Below, in pieces: positions 1 through 8,590 of a stretch of 64,000 nucleotides of DNA; within the stretch, counting starts at the first letter, position 1, and the number at the start of each line of letters is the position of its first letter. The DNA comes from Clostridia bacterium (lineage in GTDB: Bacteria; Bacillota; Clostridia; UMGS1810): contig JAFUPN010000021.1 in the NCBI GenBank assembly GCA_017481205.1, positions 19,839 through 83,838 of the forward strand. The letters are read 5' to 3'. The notes below the pieces were generated by a model. It saw only the letters and a program-made list of their open reading frames with translations. It had not been told where the DNA came from and did no database searches. A program made the translations under genes and the position numbers.

Positions 1-1
1 T

Positions 2-2629
2 ACCTCAAGCAGTGACGGAGTAACTGCAGCTTATGCTCTCGATGACCTCGTTATCAATGAGATTCCTGTTCAGTACGACGGCTATAATCCCGATGAAACA
101 GGCGCGCCGGAGATGTATTCCTGGCAGGATACCTATATGTCCGACCCATCAGGAATTGTGGTTAATGCCGAGGATATGAATCTTGATAACTGCACTGTTT
201 CAGATGATGCAGTATTCCATGGCTCCAAGGGTGCAACGGTTTCCGATTGGGGCGTTGGCTCTGCTAAGTTCGCCTTTAACGGCGAGACCGGCTACTATGC
301 AATTAATGTGGGCTACAGGGAAAGCGAGGGAATGTACGATTCCTCCTATGAGCTCAATCATAACGGCAGGAGAATAGACTGGTGGCTGGGTCAGTACGAT
401 GACGGTCAGCGCCATGTCCGCAAGTCAAAGACCTGGCATTATATCGAAAACGGCGATGAATTTGAGATAGTCGGCTCCTATGGAAAGGACCCTGCTTCAG
501 TTGATTATGTTGAATTTACCAAGTCTGATATACCGGAGTTTACCTTCGGTGACCTTATAGATGATGCTGCAAGTGCTCATCCTTCATACTGGCTTGATTC
601 CAGCTGGGTAGGAGAGGAAGAGGGCGGCTATGTCCGCAATGGTCATACCATCCATGATGCACGGACTGATGCAAAATCAGCGGCAGTGCGTAACTTCTAT
701 CCTACAGCCAAGTCATTGAGTCTCGACTTTACCTTTAAGGCATCTCTCAAAACACCGTTTGTAATGACAGTGGGTGACGGATTTAAGGATGCACTTTCCG
801 TAAGTTTCAGCAATGGTATTGTTTTGGCAAACGGCGTTACTACCAATACTGTATACGGTACAAGCAGCAATCTTGCCCGTCTTGTTGTAGACCGTGAGAG
901 TGATACATTCAGCTTGTATATCAAGAGTGCAGCCGTGCTTGAAAATATCCCGCTTGCATCCGGCATGGATAAGCTCAGTGTCCTTAAGTTTTCTACAACC
1001 GATTCGGGTACCGGAACGCTTACACTAAGCAATCTGCGTATGAATGCAGGCTATGTCCTTGATGAAGCTTTCCGTGCAATGACAGCCGGCTCAACTCCTG
1101 AATTTGCAGGCTGGGAGATATCAGATGCGACAGTTGCTTCAATGAGCTCGGAAAATGCTGATGCCAATTCTCTTAAAATCAGCGCAGGGGGCACAGCATC
1201 AAAGAGTATTTCAACCGACTCTAAGGTGATAACCTTTGAGACAAACTTCATTCTTCCAGCCAAGAAGGATGGAGCTAAGATAAGCATCGGCTCAGACAGC
1301 GGCTGTATAGGATTATACACAAGCGGAGATGATATATATTATGACAACGGCGACGGCGATACCTCCAATGATGAGATTGTCTGGTCCGGATACCTTCACA
1401 ATATCTGGTACAGTGCTTCTGTTGTGGCAGACCTTGAAAACAAAACTGCATCCTTTGCCATTAACGATTTCTCCAAAAAAGACAATATCGGTATATCTAT
1501 TAGCGAAATAAACAAAATCAGCTACGAAGCAGGCAGTGCAGAAGGCGAGCTCTGGATAGATGATATCAAGGTAATAGGCGGTACTTATGCATGTGAGGTT
1601 CCTGAGCCGCAGCCTGCTCAGACAGACTATACCATAGTTATGGAAGCCTGCGACCTGTGGAGAGAGGGTCACCACTTCGGCAGCGATTCTCTGATTCCCT
1701 TTGACAACAGAACTCCCTTCCTTGGTTATCTTGAGGACGGTAACCCCGAGGTTGCCGACTGGGAGACAAAGTTCCTCATTGAGCACGGTATAAACACATA
1801 TGCAACCTGTTGGTATGTGAATGCCAACTGGAACTGTAGTCCTGTAAAAACACCCCGAAACAGTGCAAAGCTCAATGTGGGCTATATGAAGTCAAAGTAT
1901 GTTGATATGCTGGACTTTGCTATTATAGTAACTGTTGTTGGCGGCAACTATGGTGCAGATCCGTTCCTTGAGCATCAGGTAAGATACTGGATTGAACGTT
2001 ACTTCCGTTCACCGAATTACTGGAAGGTGGACAACAAGCCTGTTATACCCATATATGATATAAATTCTGTAAATAACATTGACTCAATGATTCTGTATAA
2101 GATAGAGGCTCTCCTTAAGAAACACGGATTTGACGGAGCCATATTCCTCGGTACTCATAACAATAATGTTACAACCACAACCAACGGTTATGACTACAAA
2201 TATCAGTATCATCAGTCTAATACGAACATCGTAGGACACAATGTTATTCAGTCTCTCAGTTCAAAGCAAAGCACAGACGGTGTAAAGATGCTTGCTTCTC
2301 CCTCACAGGGCTGGGGTAACGAAGCATGGGGCAGAGCCGATAGAAAGATTAATATGCCTCTTGATGAATGGCAGGCATCTCTGGAATGGATAAGAGACGT
2401 GTATATGCTTCAGGAAAAAGCGGCAGACAGCACTTCTCTTTCAGGCAATACCCTTTGGCTGGGCAACTGGAATGAATATTCTGAGGGACATTTCCTTGCG
2501 CCGAGTAATATATCCGGCTTTGGATATGTAGATGCTGTGCGTAAGGTGTTTACAACCGCAGCCGAAGAACATGAGGATGTTGTACCCTCAAAGCAGTTTG
2601 ATTGGCTTACGTCCTTTAAGTACAGATAA
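2..2629 (+). CDS. Secreted GH99/WbsX-like glycoside hydrolase, 5' end missing
   Basis: The reading frame is open from the first bases of the window, so the gene begins upstream; the visible part is 875 residues. The C-terminal third (from about 1618) resembles the GH99-like/WbsX fold: it begins with a TIYVMEACDLWREG-like strand region after a Pro-rich joint (EPQPAQTD), and carries the family-typical tryptophan/glutamate motif GNWNEYSEG near 2462-2490. The part before it is rich in beta strands, Ser, Thr and Gly with repeated concanavalin/CBM-like stretches, suggesting carbohydrate-binding modules. I infer an extracellular enzyme acting on a mannose-containing or related glycan; substrate is not readable. 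No SLH or sortase motif closes the protein. It ends 100 bp before queT and is not obviously co-regulated with it. Confidence 0.75.
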   Translation, partial: TSSSDGVTAAYALDDLVINEIPVQYDGYNPDETGAPEMYSWQDTYMSDPSGIVVNAEDMNLDNCTVSDDAVFHGSKGATVSDWGVGSAKFAFNGETGYYAINVGYRESEGMYDSSYELNHNGRRIDWWLGQYDDGQRHVRKSKTWHYIENGDEFEIVGSYGKDPASVDYVEFTKSDIPEFTFGDLIDDAASAHPSYWLDSSWVGEEEGGYVRNGHTIHDARTDAKSAAVRNFYPTAKSLSLDFTFKASLKTPFVMTVGDGFKDALSVSFSNGIVLANGVTTNTVYGTSSNLARLVVDRESDTFSLYIKSAAVLENIPLASGMDKLSVLKFSTTDSGTGTLTLSNLRMNAGYVLDEAFRAMTAGSTPEFAGWEISDATVASMSSENADANSLKISAGGTASKSISTDSKVITFETNFILPAKKDGAKISIGSDSGCIGLYTSGDDIYYDNGDGDTSNDEIVWSGYLHNIWYSASVVADLENKTASFAINDFSKKDNIGISISEINKISYEAGSAEGELWIDDIKVIGGTYACEVPEPQPAQTDYTIVMEACDLWREGHHFGSDSLIPFDNRTPFLGYLEDGNPEVADWETKFLIEHGINTYATCWYVNANWNCSPVKTPRNSAKLNVGYMKSKYVDMLDFAIIVTVVGGNYGADPFLEHQVRYWIERYFRSPNYWKVDNKPVIPIYDINSVNNIDSMILYKIEALLKKHGFDGAIFLGTHNNNVTTTTNGYDYKYQYHQSNTNIVGHNVIQSLSSKQSTDGVKMLASPSQGWGNEAWGRADRKINMPLDEWQASLEWIRDVYMLQEKAADSTSLSGNTLWLGNWNEYSEGHFLAPSNISGFGYVDAVRKVFTTAAEEHEDVVPSKQFDWLTSFKYR

Positions 2630-2680
2630 TAAAATAAAAGCTTGATAATTGTAAAATAATGTGTTAAAATAGAGCTTACA

Positions 2681-2722
2681 GTGAGTTCGTAACCATCCTC
2701 ACTAAAAACAAAACTAAGGAGA
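2681..2722 (+). promoter_or_regulatory. preQ1-I riboswitch (translational type)
   Basis: A 5-bp stem GTGAG (2681-2685)/CTCAC (2698-2702) encloses a loop TTCGTAACCATC, followed by an A-rich tail AAAAACAAAACTAAGGAG. This is the preQ1-I arrangement: short P1 hairpin, then an A-rich strand that docks into the stem, with the CTAAGG end forming the pseudoknot and containing the Shine-Dalgarno site. Binding of the queuosine precursor preQ1 would hide AAGGAG and lower translation of the gene directly downstream, a QueT-type queuosine-precursor transporter. Aptamer shape and gene identity support each other. Confidence 0.87.
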
Positions 2723-2729
2723 ATAAAAA

Positions 2730-3209
2730 ATGAAGAAAAAAACCAAAAACCTCACTCACGCTGCATTGATTGCAGCATTGTATGTGGTGCTGACCTATGC
2801 TGCCAATATGTTTGGCCTGGCAAGCGGTGCAGTGCAGATACGTATTTCCGAAGCACTTACCGTGCTTCCGTATTTTACACCGGCGGCAATTCCGGGTCTG
2901 TTTGTCGGGTGCGTCACGGCTAATCTGCTGACCGGCTCCACAGCGCTTGATATTGTATTTGGCTCGCTGGCGACCTTACTTGGCGCTCTTGGCACCTATG
3001 CATTGAGAAAAAAGAGCAAATATCTTGCTCCTATACCGCCGATTGCTGCAAATACAATTATCATTCCATGTGTGCTGATATATGCAGGTATCCCCGGCGC
3101 ATGGTGGTATCTTGCTCTCACTGTGGGCGCTGGAGAAGTAATAAGCTGCGGAGTGCTTGGAATTATTCTTATAAATGCACTCAGAAAAAGAGCAGACACA
3201 ATCTTTTGA
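2730..3209 (+). CDS. queT: QueT family queuosine-precursor ECF transporter S component
   Basis: A 159-residue, highly hydrophobic protein with about five membrane segments and a short basic N-terminus (KKKTKNLTHAALIAALYVVLT), typical of energy-coupling-factor S components of the QueT (DUF988) family. The stretch SGAVQIRISEALTVLPYF is characteristic of that family. It should bind and import a queuosine precursor (preQ0/preQ1) with a shared ECF module encoded elsewhere. The ATG sits 8 nt after AAGGAG, which is part of the preQ1 riboswitch in front of it. It stands alone and is followed by a strong terminator. Confidence 0.88.
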   Translation: MKKKTKNLTHAALIAALYVVLTYAANMFGLASGAVQIRISEALTVLPYFTPAAIPGLFVGCVTANLLTGSTALDIVFGSLATLLGALGTYALRKKSKYLAPIPPIAANTIIIPCVLIYAGIPGAWWYLALTVGAGEVISCGVLGIILINALRKRADTIF

Positions 3210-3248
3210 TTGATAATATATTAGCCTAAAATTTAATCTTTGAGGCAC

Positions 3249-3268
3249 CTTTAGCATTGGTTGCTTCG
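3249..3268 (+). repeat. Copy of dispersed AGTATTGGTTGCT repeat
   Basis: TTTAGCATTGGTTGCTTCG matches, with one change, the motif TTTAGTATTGGTTGCTTCGG at 54673-54692, and the two arms near 15331-15356 and 15581-15606. All copies lie in intergenic DNA. This copy is short and lies just before the terminator at 3280. Confidence 0.55.
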
Positions 3269-3279
3269 ATTATTGCTTA

Positions 3280-3320
3280 CAAAGGAATCCGCTTAACACG
3301 GATTCCTTTGTGGTTTTATA
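3280..3320 (+). terminator. Rho-independent terminator after queT
   Basis: Perfect 12-bp arms CAAAGGAATCCG (3280-3291) and CGGATTCCTTTG (3299-3310) with a 7-nt loop, followed by TGGTTTTATA. It ends the queT transcript and separates it from the hisS promoter. The 315-bp gene-free stretch 3210-3524 otherwise holds the repeat copy, the promoter and the hisS leader listed separately. Confidence 0.85.
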
Positions 3321-3351
3321 CAACTTATATTAAATTAATCATTTCAGCCCC

Positions 3352-3380
3352 TTGACATTTACTTTGATATTGGGTAAAAT
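3352..3380 (+). promoter_or_regulatory. Sigma-A type promoter of hisS-aspS
   Basis: TTGACA (3352-3357), 17-nt spacer, TAAAAT (3375-3380). Near-consensus housekeeping promoter; the predicted start near 3387 leaves an untranslated leader of about 138 nt before hisS. Confidence 0.8.
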
Positions 3381-3386
3381 AGTAGA

Positions 3387-3524
3387 TGTATATTTATACG
3401 CAATTTTCCTTATGGTATTGCGTAAAGAAGAACAAGTCTGAATAAATAGTAATAGTGAAAAGTTAAGAGGTATAGAAAGACTTACATTATTTTGCTTCGG
3501 CTAAGGGAAGGAATGGATATATAA
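3387..3524 (+). other. Structured 5' leader of hisS (unclassified)
   Basis: The leader holds a hairpin TACGCAAT/ATTGCGTA around 3398-3423 and a second possible closing stem AAGTCT/AGACTT around 3434-3482. It is long for a leader with no purpose, and aminoacyl-tRNA synthetase genes in Firmicutes are often controlled by T-boxes, but the diagnostic T-box antiterminator bulge (TGGNACCGCG) and a terminator with a T-run are missing. I regard it only as a possible regulatory leader. Confidence 0.35.
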
Positions 3525-4793
3525 ATGATTATAAAAGCACCAAAGGGTACGATGGATGTTATCCCTGAAAATGCCTATAAATGGCAGTTTATTGAAAATA
3601 AAATAAGAGAAATTACAGGCGAATTCGGTGTAAGCGAGGTTCGTACACCTGTTTTTGAGCATACAGAGCTTTTTCAGCGCGGGGTAGGAGATACTACAGA
3701 TGTTGTTGAAAAGGAAATGTATACCTTCAATGATAAGGGTGACAGAAGTATTACTCTCCGCCCCGAGGGAACTGCAGGTGCTGTTCGTCTTTTTATTGAG
3801 CATGGTCTTTTTAACAATCCCATGCCCATTAAGACATACTATTTCACCAGTTGTTACAGATATGAAAAGCCCCAGGCTGGCAGACTCCGTGAGTTTCATC
3901 AGTTTGGTGTAGAATACTTCGGTACTCAGAGCCCCACTGCCGACGCGGAGATTATGGAGCTGGTAATGCTGCTTTACAAAAGACTTGGACTCAAGGGTCT
4001 CAGCCTTAATATAAACAGTATCGGTTGTCCGGTTTGCCGTAAGGAATATAACGAAAAGCTCAAGGATTATCTCCGTCAGAACTACGATAACCTCTGCGAT
4101 ACCTGCAAGAGCCGTTTTGACAGAAATCCTATGAGAATTCTTGACTGCAAGAGCCCTGTATGTAAGGACATTGTCAAAGGAGCGCCCCTCCTTATTGACA
4201 ATATCTGTTCAGAGTGTAGCGACCATTTTGAAAAGGTTAAAAAGTATCTTGAAGCAGCCGGACTTGAATACAGCATTGACCCGTATATTGTCCGCGGACT
4301 TGATTATTATACCAAGACTGTTTTTGAAGTAATCGCCCAGAATAAAAATTCCAACAACACTATATGCGGTGGCGGACGATATGACGGTCTTGTTGAGGAG
4401 CTTGGCGGCAGCAGTACGCCTGCATGCGGATTTGCTCTCGGCATGGAAAGACTCTTACTTACCCTTGAGGAGCAGGAAATAGAAATTCCTGATACAACAA
4501 ATGTAAAGCTTTATATAGGCAGTATGGGTGAGCAATGCAGCTTCTTTGCACATAAGCTTACACATCAGCTCCGAGGCGAGGGTCTCAGTGTTGAATGTGA
4601 CCACCTTGGCAGAGGAGTAAAGGCTCAGCTTAAGTATGCAAACAAAATTAAGGCCGAATACACACTGGTTCTCGGTGAGGATGAAATATCTACCGGTAAG
4701 GGTAAGCTTAAGAATATGGCAGACGGTATCGAGACGGTTGTAGATATAAATGCACAAGATATTTTAAATCACATAAATCAGGAGGAAGTATAA
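3525..4793 (+). CDS. hisS: Histidyl-tRNA synthetase
   Basis: A 422-residue class II synthetase of normal length, charging tRNA-His with histidine in the cytoplasm. Visible signatures are the N-terminal KGTMDVIPE, motif 2 with [15 protein letters not shown] (about residues 112-126), the histidine-binding loops [13 protein letters not shown] (about 260-272) and [14 protein letters not shown] (about 282-295), and the class II motif 3 GFALGMERL. Residues from about 330 form the anticodon-binding domain (KLYIGSMGE...). An AAGGGAAGG ribosome site precedes the ATG. It is followed by aspS after a single base, so the two synthetases are co-transcribed, as is common in Firmicutes. Confidence 0.97.
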   Translation: MIIKAPKGTMDVIPENAYKWQFIENKIREITGEFGVSEVRTPVFEHTELFQRGVGDTTDVVEKEMYTFNDKGDRSITLRPEGTAGAVRLFIEHGLFNNPMPIKTYYFTSCYRYEKPQAGRLREFHQFGVEYFGTQSPTADAEIMELVMLLYKRLGLKGLSLNINSIGCPVCRKEYNEKLKDYLRQNYDNLCDTCKSRFDRNPMRILDCKSPVCKDIVKGAPLLIDNICSECSDHFEKVKKYLEAAGLEYSIDPYIVRGLDYYTKTVFEVIAQNKNSNNTICGGGRYDGLVEELGGSSTPACGFALGMERLLLTLEEQEIEIPDTTNVKLYIGSMGEQCSFFAHKLTHQLRGEGLSVECDHLGRGVKAQLKYANKIKAEYTLVLGEDEISTGKGKLKNMADGIETVVDINAQDILNHINQEEV

Positions 4794-4794
4794 A

Positions 4795-6579
4795 ATGTTT
4801 GAAACAATCGAAGGCATAAAGCGCACCCATAAATGCGCCCAGCTTACAAAAGCAAATATAGGCGAAGAGGTTGTTCTTATGGGATTTACCAATTCCGTAA
4901 GAAACCTGGGCGGTCTTATATTTATAAATCTGCGCGACGTATCCGGCATAATCCAGTGCGTTTTTAACACAGATAATGCTGAAATGTACGAAAAAGCTGC
5001 TAAGGTAAGAGATGAGTTTGTGCTTGCAGTGGTTGGTACAGTTGCGGCAAGAGACGAAGCTGTTGTAAACAAAAATATGGCAACAGGAGAAATTGAGATT
5101 ATTGCAAAGGAGCTGAGAATCCTCTCAAAGGCTCAGACACCTCCTTTTTATATTGTTGAAAACAGCGATGTTAAGGAAGACCTTCGTCTTACCTACAGAT
5201 ACCTGGATTTGCGCCGCCCTGATATGCAGAGACATCTTATTACCAGAAGCAAGGTAGCACAGATTGTCCGTAATTTCTATATAGACAACGGCTTTTATGA
5301 GATAGAAACACCTATTCTCATGAAGAGCACACCTGAGGGCGCAAGAGACTATCTCGTTCCCTCCAGAGTACACAACGGCAAATTCTATGCGCTCCCTCAG
5401 TCACCTCAGATATATAAGCAGCTTCTTATGATATCCGGCATGGACAGATATTTTCAGATTGCAAAATGCTTCCGTGATGAAGACCTGAGAGCGGACAGAC
5501 AACCTGAGTTTACTCAGATTGACCTTGAAATGTCCTTTGTTGATATGGACGATATACTCAGCCTGAATGAGCAGCTTATTGCAAAGATTTTTAAGGAGAT
5601 AAAGGGAATAGATGTTGAGCTTCCTTTCCTGAGAATGCCCTACAGCGAGGCGATGGACAGGTTTGGCTCGGACAAGCCCGACACACGCTTCGGTCTGGAA
5701 ATCAAGGATATTTCTTCCGATGTAAAGGGATGCGGCTTCAAGGTGTTTGCCGATGCGATTGATAACGGCGGCTCTGTAAGGGCTATAAATGCAAAGGGTC
5801 TTGCAGACAAGATTTCCCGTAAGAATATTGATGCTCTCCAGGAATTTACAAAGACATACAAGGCAAAGGGTCTTGCATGGATAAAGGTAAATGCTGACGG
5901 TATTCAGTCGCCTATAGCAAAATTCCTTACAGAGGACGAAATGAATGTTGTTGTTGCAACAACAGATGCACAGGTTAACGATGTAATCTTTATTGTTGCA
6001 GATAAGAATAAAGTAGTGTTCGATTCTCTCGGCGCTCTGCGTATTGAGATTGCTAAGCAGCACGGACTTATTGATAACAATAAATTCAATTTCCTGTGGG
6101 TAACAGACTTCCCACTTCTTGAGTACGATGAGGAAGAAGGCAGATTTGTTGCTATGCACCATCCCTTCACTGCTCCCAAGGATGAGGATATCCAGTATCT
6201 TGATTCCGATCCCGGCAGAGTAAGGGCAAAGGCTTACGATATCATCCTTAACGGCGTTGAGCTCGGCGGAGGCAGTATGCGTATATACAACACCGACCTT
6301 CAGGAAAAGATGTTTGGTGTAATAGGTCTTTCCAATGAGGATGCATGGGAGAGATTCGGCTTCCTGCTTGAGGCGTTCAAATACGGCGCTCCACCACACG
6401 GCGGCATGGCATACGGCTTTGACAGACTCATCATGCTTCTTGATGGCTGTGACTCCATCAGAGATGTTATGGCTTTCCCAAAGGTTCAAAATGCTTCCGA
6501 GCTTATGAGCGGAGCTCCCGGACCGGTAGATACAAAGCAGCTTGAAGAGCTCGGCATTAAAACTAAAGCAGAAAAATAA
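4795..6579 (+). CDS. aspS: Aspartyl-tRNA synthetase
   Basis: A 594-residue bacterial-type AspRS of normal length. It starts with the OB-fold anticodon-binding domain (RTHKCAQL...VVLMGFTNSVRNLGGLIFINLRD), continues with motif 2 (CFRDEDLRADRQPEFTQID, about residues 224-242), the GAD insertion typical of bacterial enzymes (about 290-420), the HPFTAPKDED loop and motif 3 GMAYGFDRLIMLL near the end. The GGAGG ribosome site lies inside the hisS tail. It charges tRNA-Asp; whether it also misacylates tRNA-Asn cannot be judged here. Confidence 0.97.
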   Translation: MFETIEGIKRTHKCAQLTKANIGEEVVLMGFTNSVRNLGGLIFINLRDVSGIIQCVFNTDNAEMYEKAAKVRDEFVLAVVGTVAARDEAVVNKNMATGEIEIIAKELRILSKAQTPPFYIVENSDVKEDLRLTYRYLDLRRPDMQRHLITRSKVAQIVRNFYIDNGFYEIETPILMKSTPEGARDYLVPSRVHNGKFYALPQSPQIYKQLLMISGMDRYFQIAKCFRDEDLRADRQPEFTQIDLEMSFVDMDDILSLNEQLIAKIFKEIKGIDVELPFLRMPYSEAMDRFGSDKPDTRFGLEIKDISSDVKGCGFKVFADAIDNGGSVRAINAKGLADKISRKNIDALQEFTKTYKAKGLAWIKVNADGIQSPIAKFLTEDEMNVVVATTDAQVNDVIFIVADKNKVVFDSLGALRIEIAKQHGLIDNNKFNFLWVTDFPLLEYDEEEGRFVAMHHPFTAPKDEDIQYLDSDPGRVRAKAYDIILNGVELGGGSMRIYNTDLQEKMFGVIGLSNEDAWERFGFLLEAFKYGAPPHGGMAYGFDRLIMLLDGCDSIRDVMAFPKVQNASELMSGAPGPVDTKQLEELGIKTKAEK

Positions 6580-6638
6580 TTAATAGTTTATTAACAAATA
6601 GTTTATTTATTTGTGATACAATGATTATGCATATTAAG

Positions 6639-6770
6639 AACTGTTGTAAAATACTTTGAATTTCAGTGACTTTTGTTTCATATCCACTGCAGCGATAATC
6701 CCGCCAAAGTCCCTCGGCAGGGCGCTGCAGTGACTATGGAATGATGAAATAAGGAGTATATACAACAGTT
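6639..6770. repeat. Nested inverted repeat between aspS and the ABC operon
   Basis: Outer arms AACTGTTGTA (6639-6648) and TACAACAGTT (6761-6770), inner arms CACTGCAGCG (6685-6694) and CGCTGCAGTG (6723-6732), all perfect. The centre is GC-rich (GCCAAAGTCCCTCGGCAGGG). The string CTGCAGCGATAAT recurs in the pyrI terminator at 21448-21460, pointing to a shared mobile palindrome. Nothing in it looks coding. It could also act as the aspS terminator or as a leader of the downstream operon. Confidence 0.65.
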
Positions 6771-6796
6771 TTAAAAATGAAAGGACGGATTTTTGT

Positions 6797-7870
6797 ATGA
6801 TAGAGATTAAAAATCTTACAAAATCGTACGGTAAGAGCAAGGCTCTTGACGATGTGAGCTTCACCGTAAACAGCGGTGAAATTCTCGGTTTTCTCGGACC
6901 AAACGGTGCGGGTAAATCTACAACCATGAATATTATCACAGGCTATATTTCCGCAACTTCGGGTACTGTTACAATAAACGGTTATGATAATATCGAAAAT
7001 TCAAATGAATGTAAAAAGGCGGTGGGATATCTCCCGGAACAGCCTCCTCTTTATATGGATATGACAGTGGATGAGTATCTTGATTTTGTTTATGATATCA
7101 AAAAAGCTTCTCAGCCCAGAAAAGAGCATATCGACGGTATACTTGAGCTTGTGGATATTACCGATGTAAGAGGCAGACTTATCAAAAACCTTTCAAAGGG
7201 CTATAAGCAGAGAGTGGGCATTGCTCAGGCGCTTATAGGCGACCCGGAAATACTTATTCTTGACGAGCCAACGGTTGGTCTTGACCCAAAGCAGATTCTT
7301 GAAATCAGAAATGTTATAAAGGAGCTTGGAAAAGACCGTACAATCATCCTGAGCTCTCATATTCTTCCTGAAATCAGCGCAATCTGCGAAAGAGTTATTA
7401 TTATTAATAAAGGCAAGATTGTAGCGGTTGATACTCCCGAGAATCTTTCCAAAAAGCTTACAAATGACAATAAATTCGTTATCAGAGTTGCCGGCAACAA
7501 GCATGAGATTGAGGATGCTGTCAGCAGCATAGCGGGCATCAGATATATTGAGTCTCTCGGTCAGAAGGAGGAGGGCTCCTATGACTACATAATTGAGTCA
7601 GAAAAAGATGTGGATGTAAGAAGCGAGCTTTTCGGCGTTCTTGCCTCTAAGAATATGCCTATACTTATGGTAAAGGCTGTTGATATGAGTCTTGAGGATA
7701 TATTCCTTCAGATTACCGACGGCGATATCATCCTTACAGATGAGGAAGAAGCTGCCGAAGCTACGGAATCGGATGAAGAAATTCAGGAAGATGTCGAATC
7801 TGCACAGGAGCTTACCGAGGATAGTGATACTTCTGAGACTTCGGAAGAAATTAAGGAGGATGAGGAATAA
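6797..7870 (+). CDS. ABC-2 type transporter ATP-binding protein (GldA-like)
   Basis: A 357-residue ATPase. Walker A GPNGAGKST (about residues 34-42), signature LSKGYKQRVGIAQAL (about 131-145), Walker B ILILDEP and the H-loop SSHIL are all intact. The N-terminal domain matches the ABC-2/GldA exporter subfamily. The last 50 residues are an unusually acidic tail (runs of E, D and S), probably disordered. The stop codon overlaps the permease start (TAATG), and the two proteins should form one transporter. In Bacteroidetes the related GldAFG complex serves gliding; here, in a presumed Firmicute, the role is unknown. Confidence 0.9.
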   Translation: MIEIKNLTKSYGKSKALDDVSFTVNSGEILGFLGPNGAGKSTTMNIITGYISATSGTVTINGYDNIENSNECKKAVGYLPEQPPLYMDMTVDEYLDFVYDIKKASQPRKEHIDGILELVDITDVRGRLIKNLSKGYKQRVGIAQALIGDPEILILDEPTVGLDPKQILEIRNVIKELGKDRTIILSSHILPEISAICERVIIINKGKIVAVDTPENLSKKLTNDNKFVIRVAGNKHEIEDAVSSIAGIRYIESLGQKEEGSYDYIIESEKDVDVRSELFGVLASKNMPILMVKAVDMSLEDIFLQITDGDIILTDEEEAAEATESDEEIQEDVESAQELTEDSDTSETSEEIKEDEE

Positions 7871-8577
7871 TGAAGGCTATTTTTAAAAAAGAACTCAGAT
7901 CATATTTCTGCTCACCTCTGGGATATGTGTTTATAGCCGTTTTTGCACTGGTAACAGCTTTGTTTTTCTTTATATACAACCTTGTGCAGGGTATAGGTGA
8001 CATAAGCTATGTATTTTCAAATATTATGCTTCTTCTTGTGCTTATTATCCCTGTTCTTACAATGAGGTCCTTTGCAGAAGAAAAGAATAAAAAGACAGAT
8101 CAGCTTTTGCTCACCTGTCCAATCAGTGTAGGTGAGATTGTTATCGGCAAAACTCTTGCTGCTTATGTGGTATTTGCTCTTGCTCTCGCACTTACGCTTA
8201 TATATCCGCTTATAATCAGCTTTTATACCGAGACAGCATGGGCTACAGTGATGTGCAATTACCTTGGCTTTTTCCTTATGGGAGCTGCGTTTATATCAGT
8301 AGGTATATTTATTTCATCACTTACCGAAAATCTGCTTATATCAGCAGTTGCAAGCTTTGGAGCGCTCTTTGCACTTTATCTTATGGATTGGGTGTCCGGC
8401 TCTGTGCAGAACCCTGTAATTGCGGCTGTTGCCAATGCAATTTCCGTGACTGCAAGATATACGGATTTTTCAATGGGAATTATCAATATTTCTCATGTAA
8501 TTTATTATCTTAGCTTTATCGCAATTTTTGCGGTGCTCACTGTAACTAATATCGAAAAAAGACGTTGGGTTAAATAA
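7870..8577 (+). CDS. ABC-2 type permease (GldF-like)
   Basis: A 235-residue membrane protein with about six hydrophobic segments. The start FKKELRSYFCSPLGYVFIAVFA and the loop MRSFAEEKNKKTDQLLLTCPISVGEIVIGK are typical of the ABC-2 permease family next to GldA-like ATPases. Translation is coupled to the ATPase gene by the TAATG overlap. Substrate unknown; it most likely exports or assembles an envelope component together with the two following proteins. Confidence 0.87.
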   Translation: MKAIFKKELRSYFCSPLGYVFIAVFALVTALFFFIYNLVQGIGDISYVFSNIMLLLVLIIPVLTMRSFAEEKNKKTDQLLLTCPISVGEIVIGKTLAAYVVFALALALTLIYPLIISFYTETAWATVMCNYLGFFLMGAAFISVGIFISSLTENLLISAVASFGALFALYLMDWVSGSVQNPVIAAVANAISVTARYTDFSMGIINISHVIYYLSFIAIFAVLTVTNIEKRRWVK

Positions 8578-8590
8578 GGGGGCGGTTCAC

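Noticed and set aside
3387..3524. T-box riboswitch for hisS
   Set aside because: The conserved TGGNACCGCG antiterminator bulge and a terminator with T-run are missing.
5401..6489. 362-codon minus-strand frame inside aspS
   Set aside because: Shadow of the aspS coding frame; composition is unlike a real protein and it has no ribosome site.
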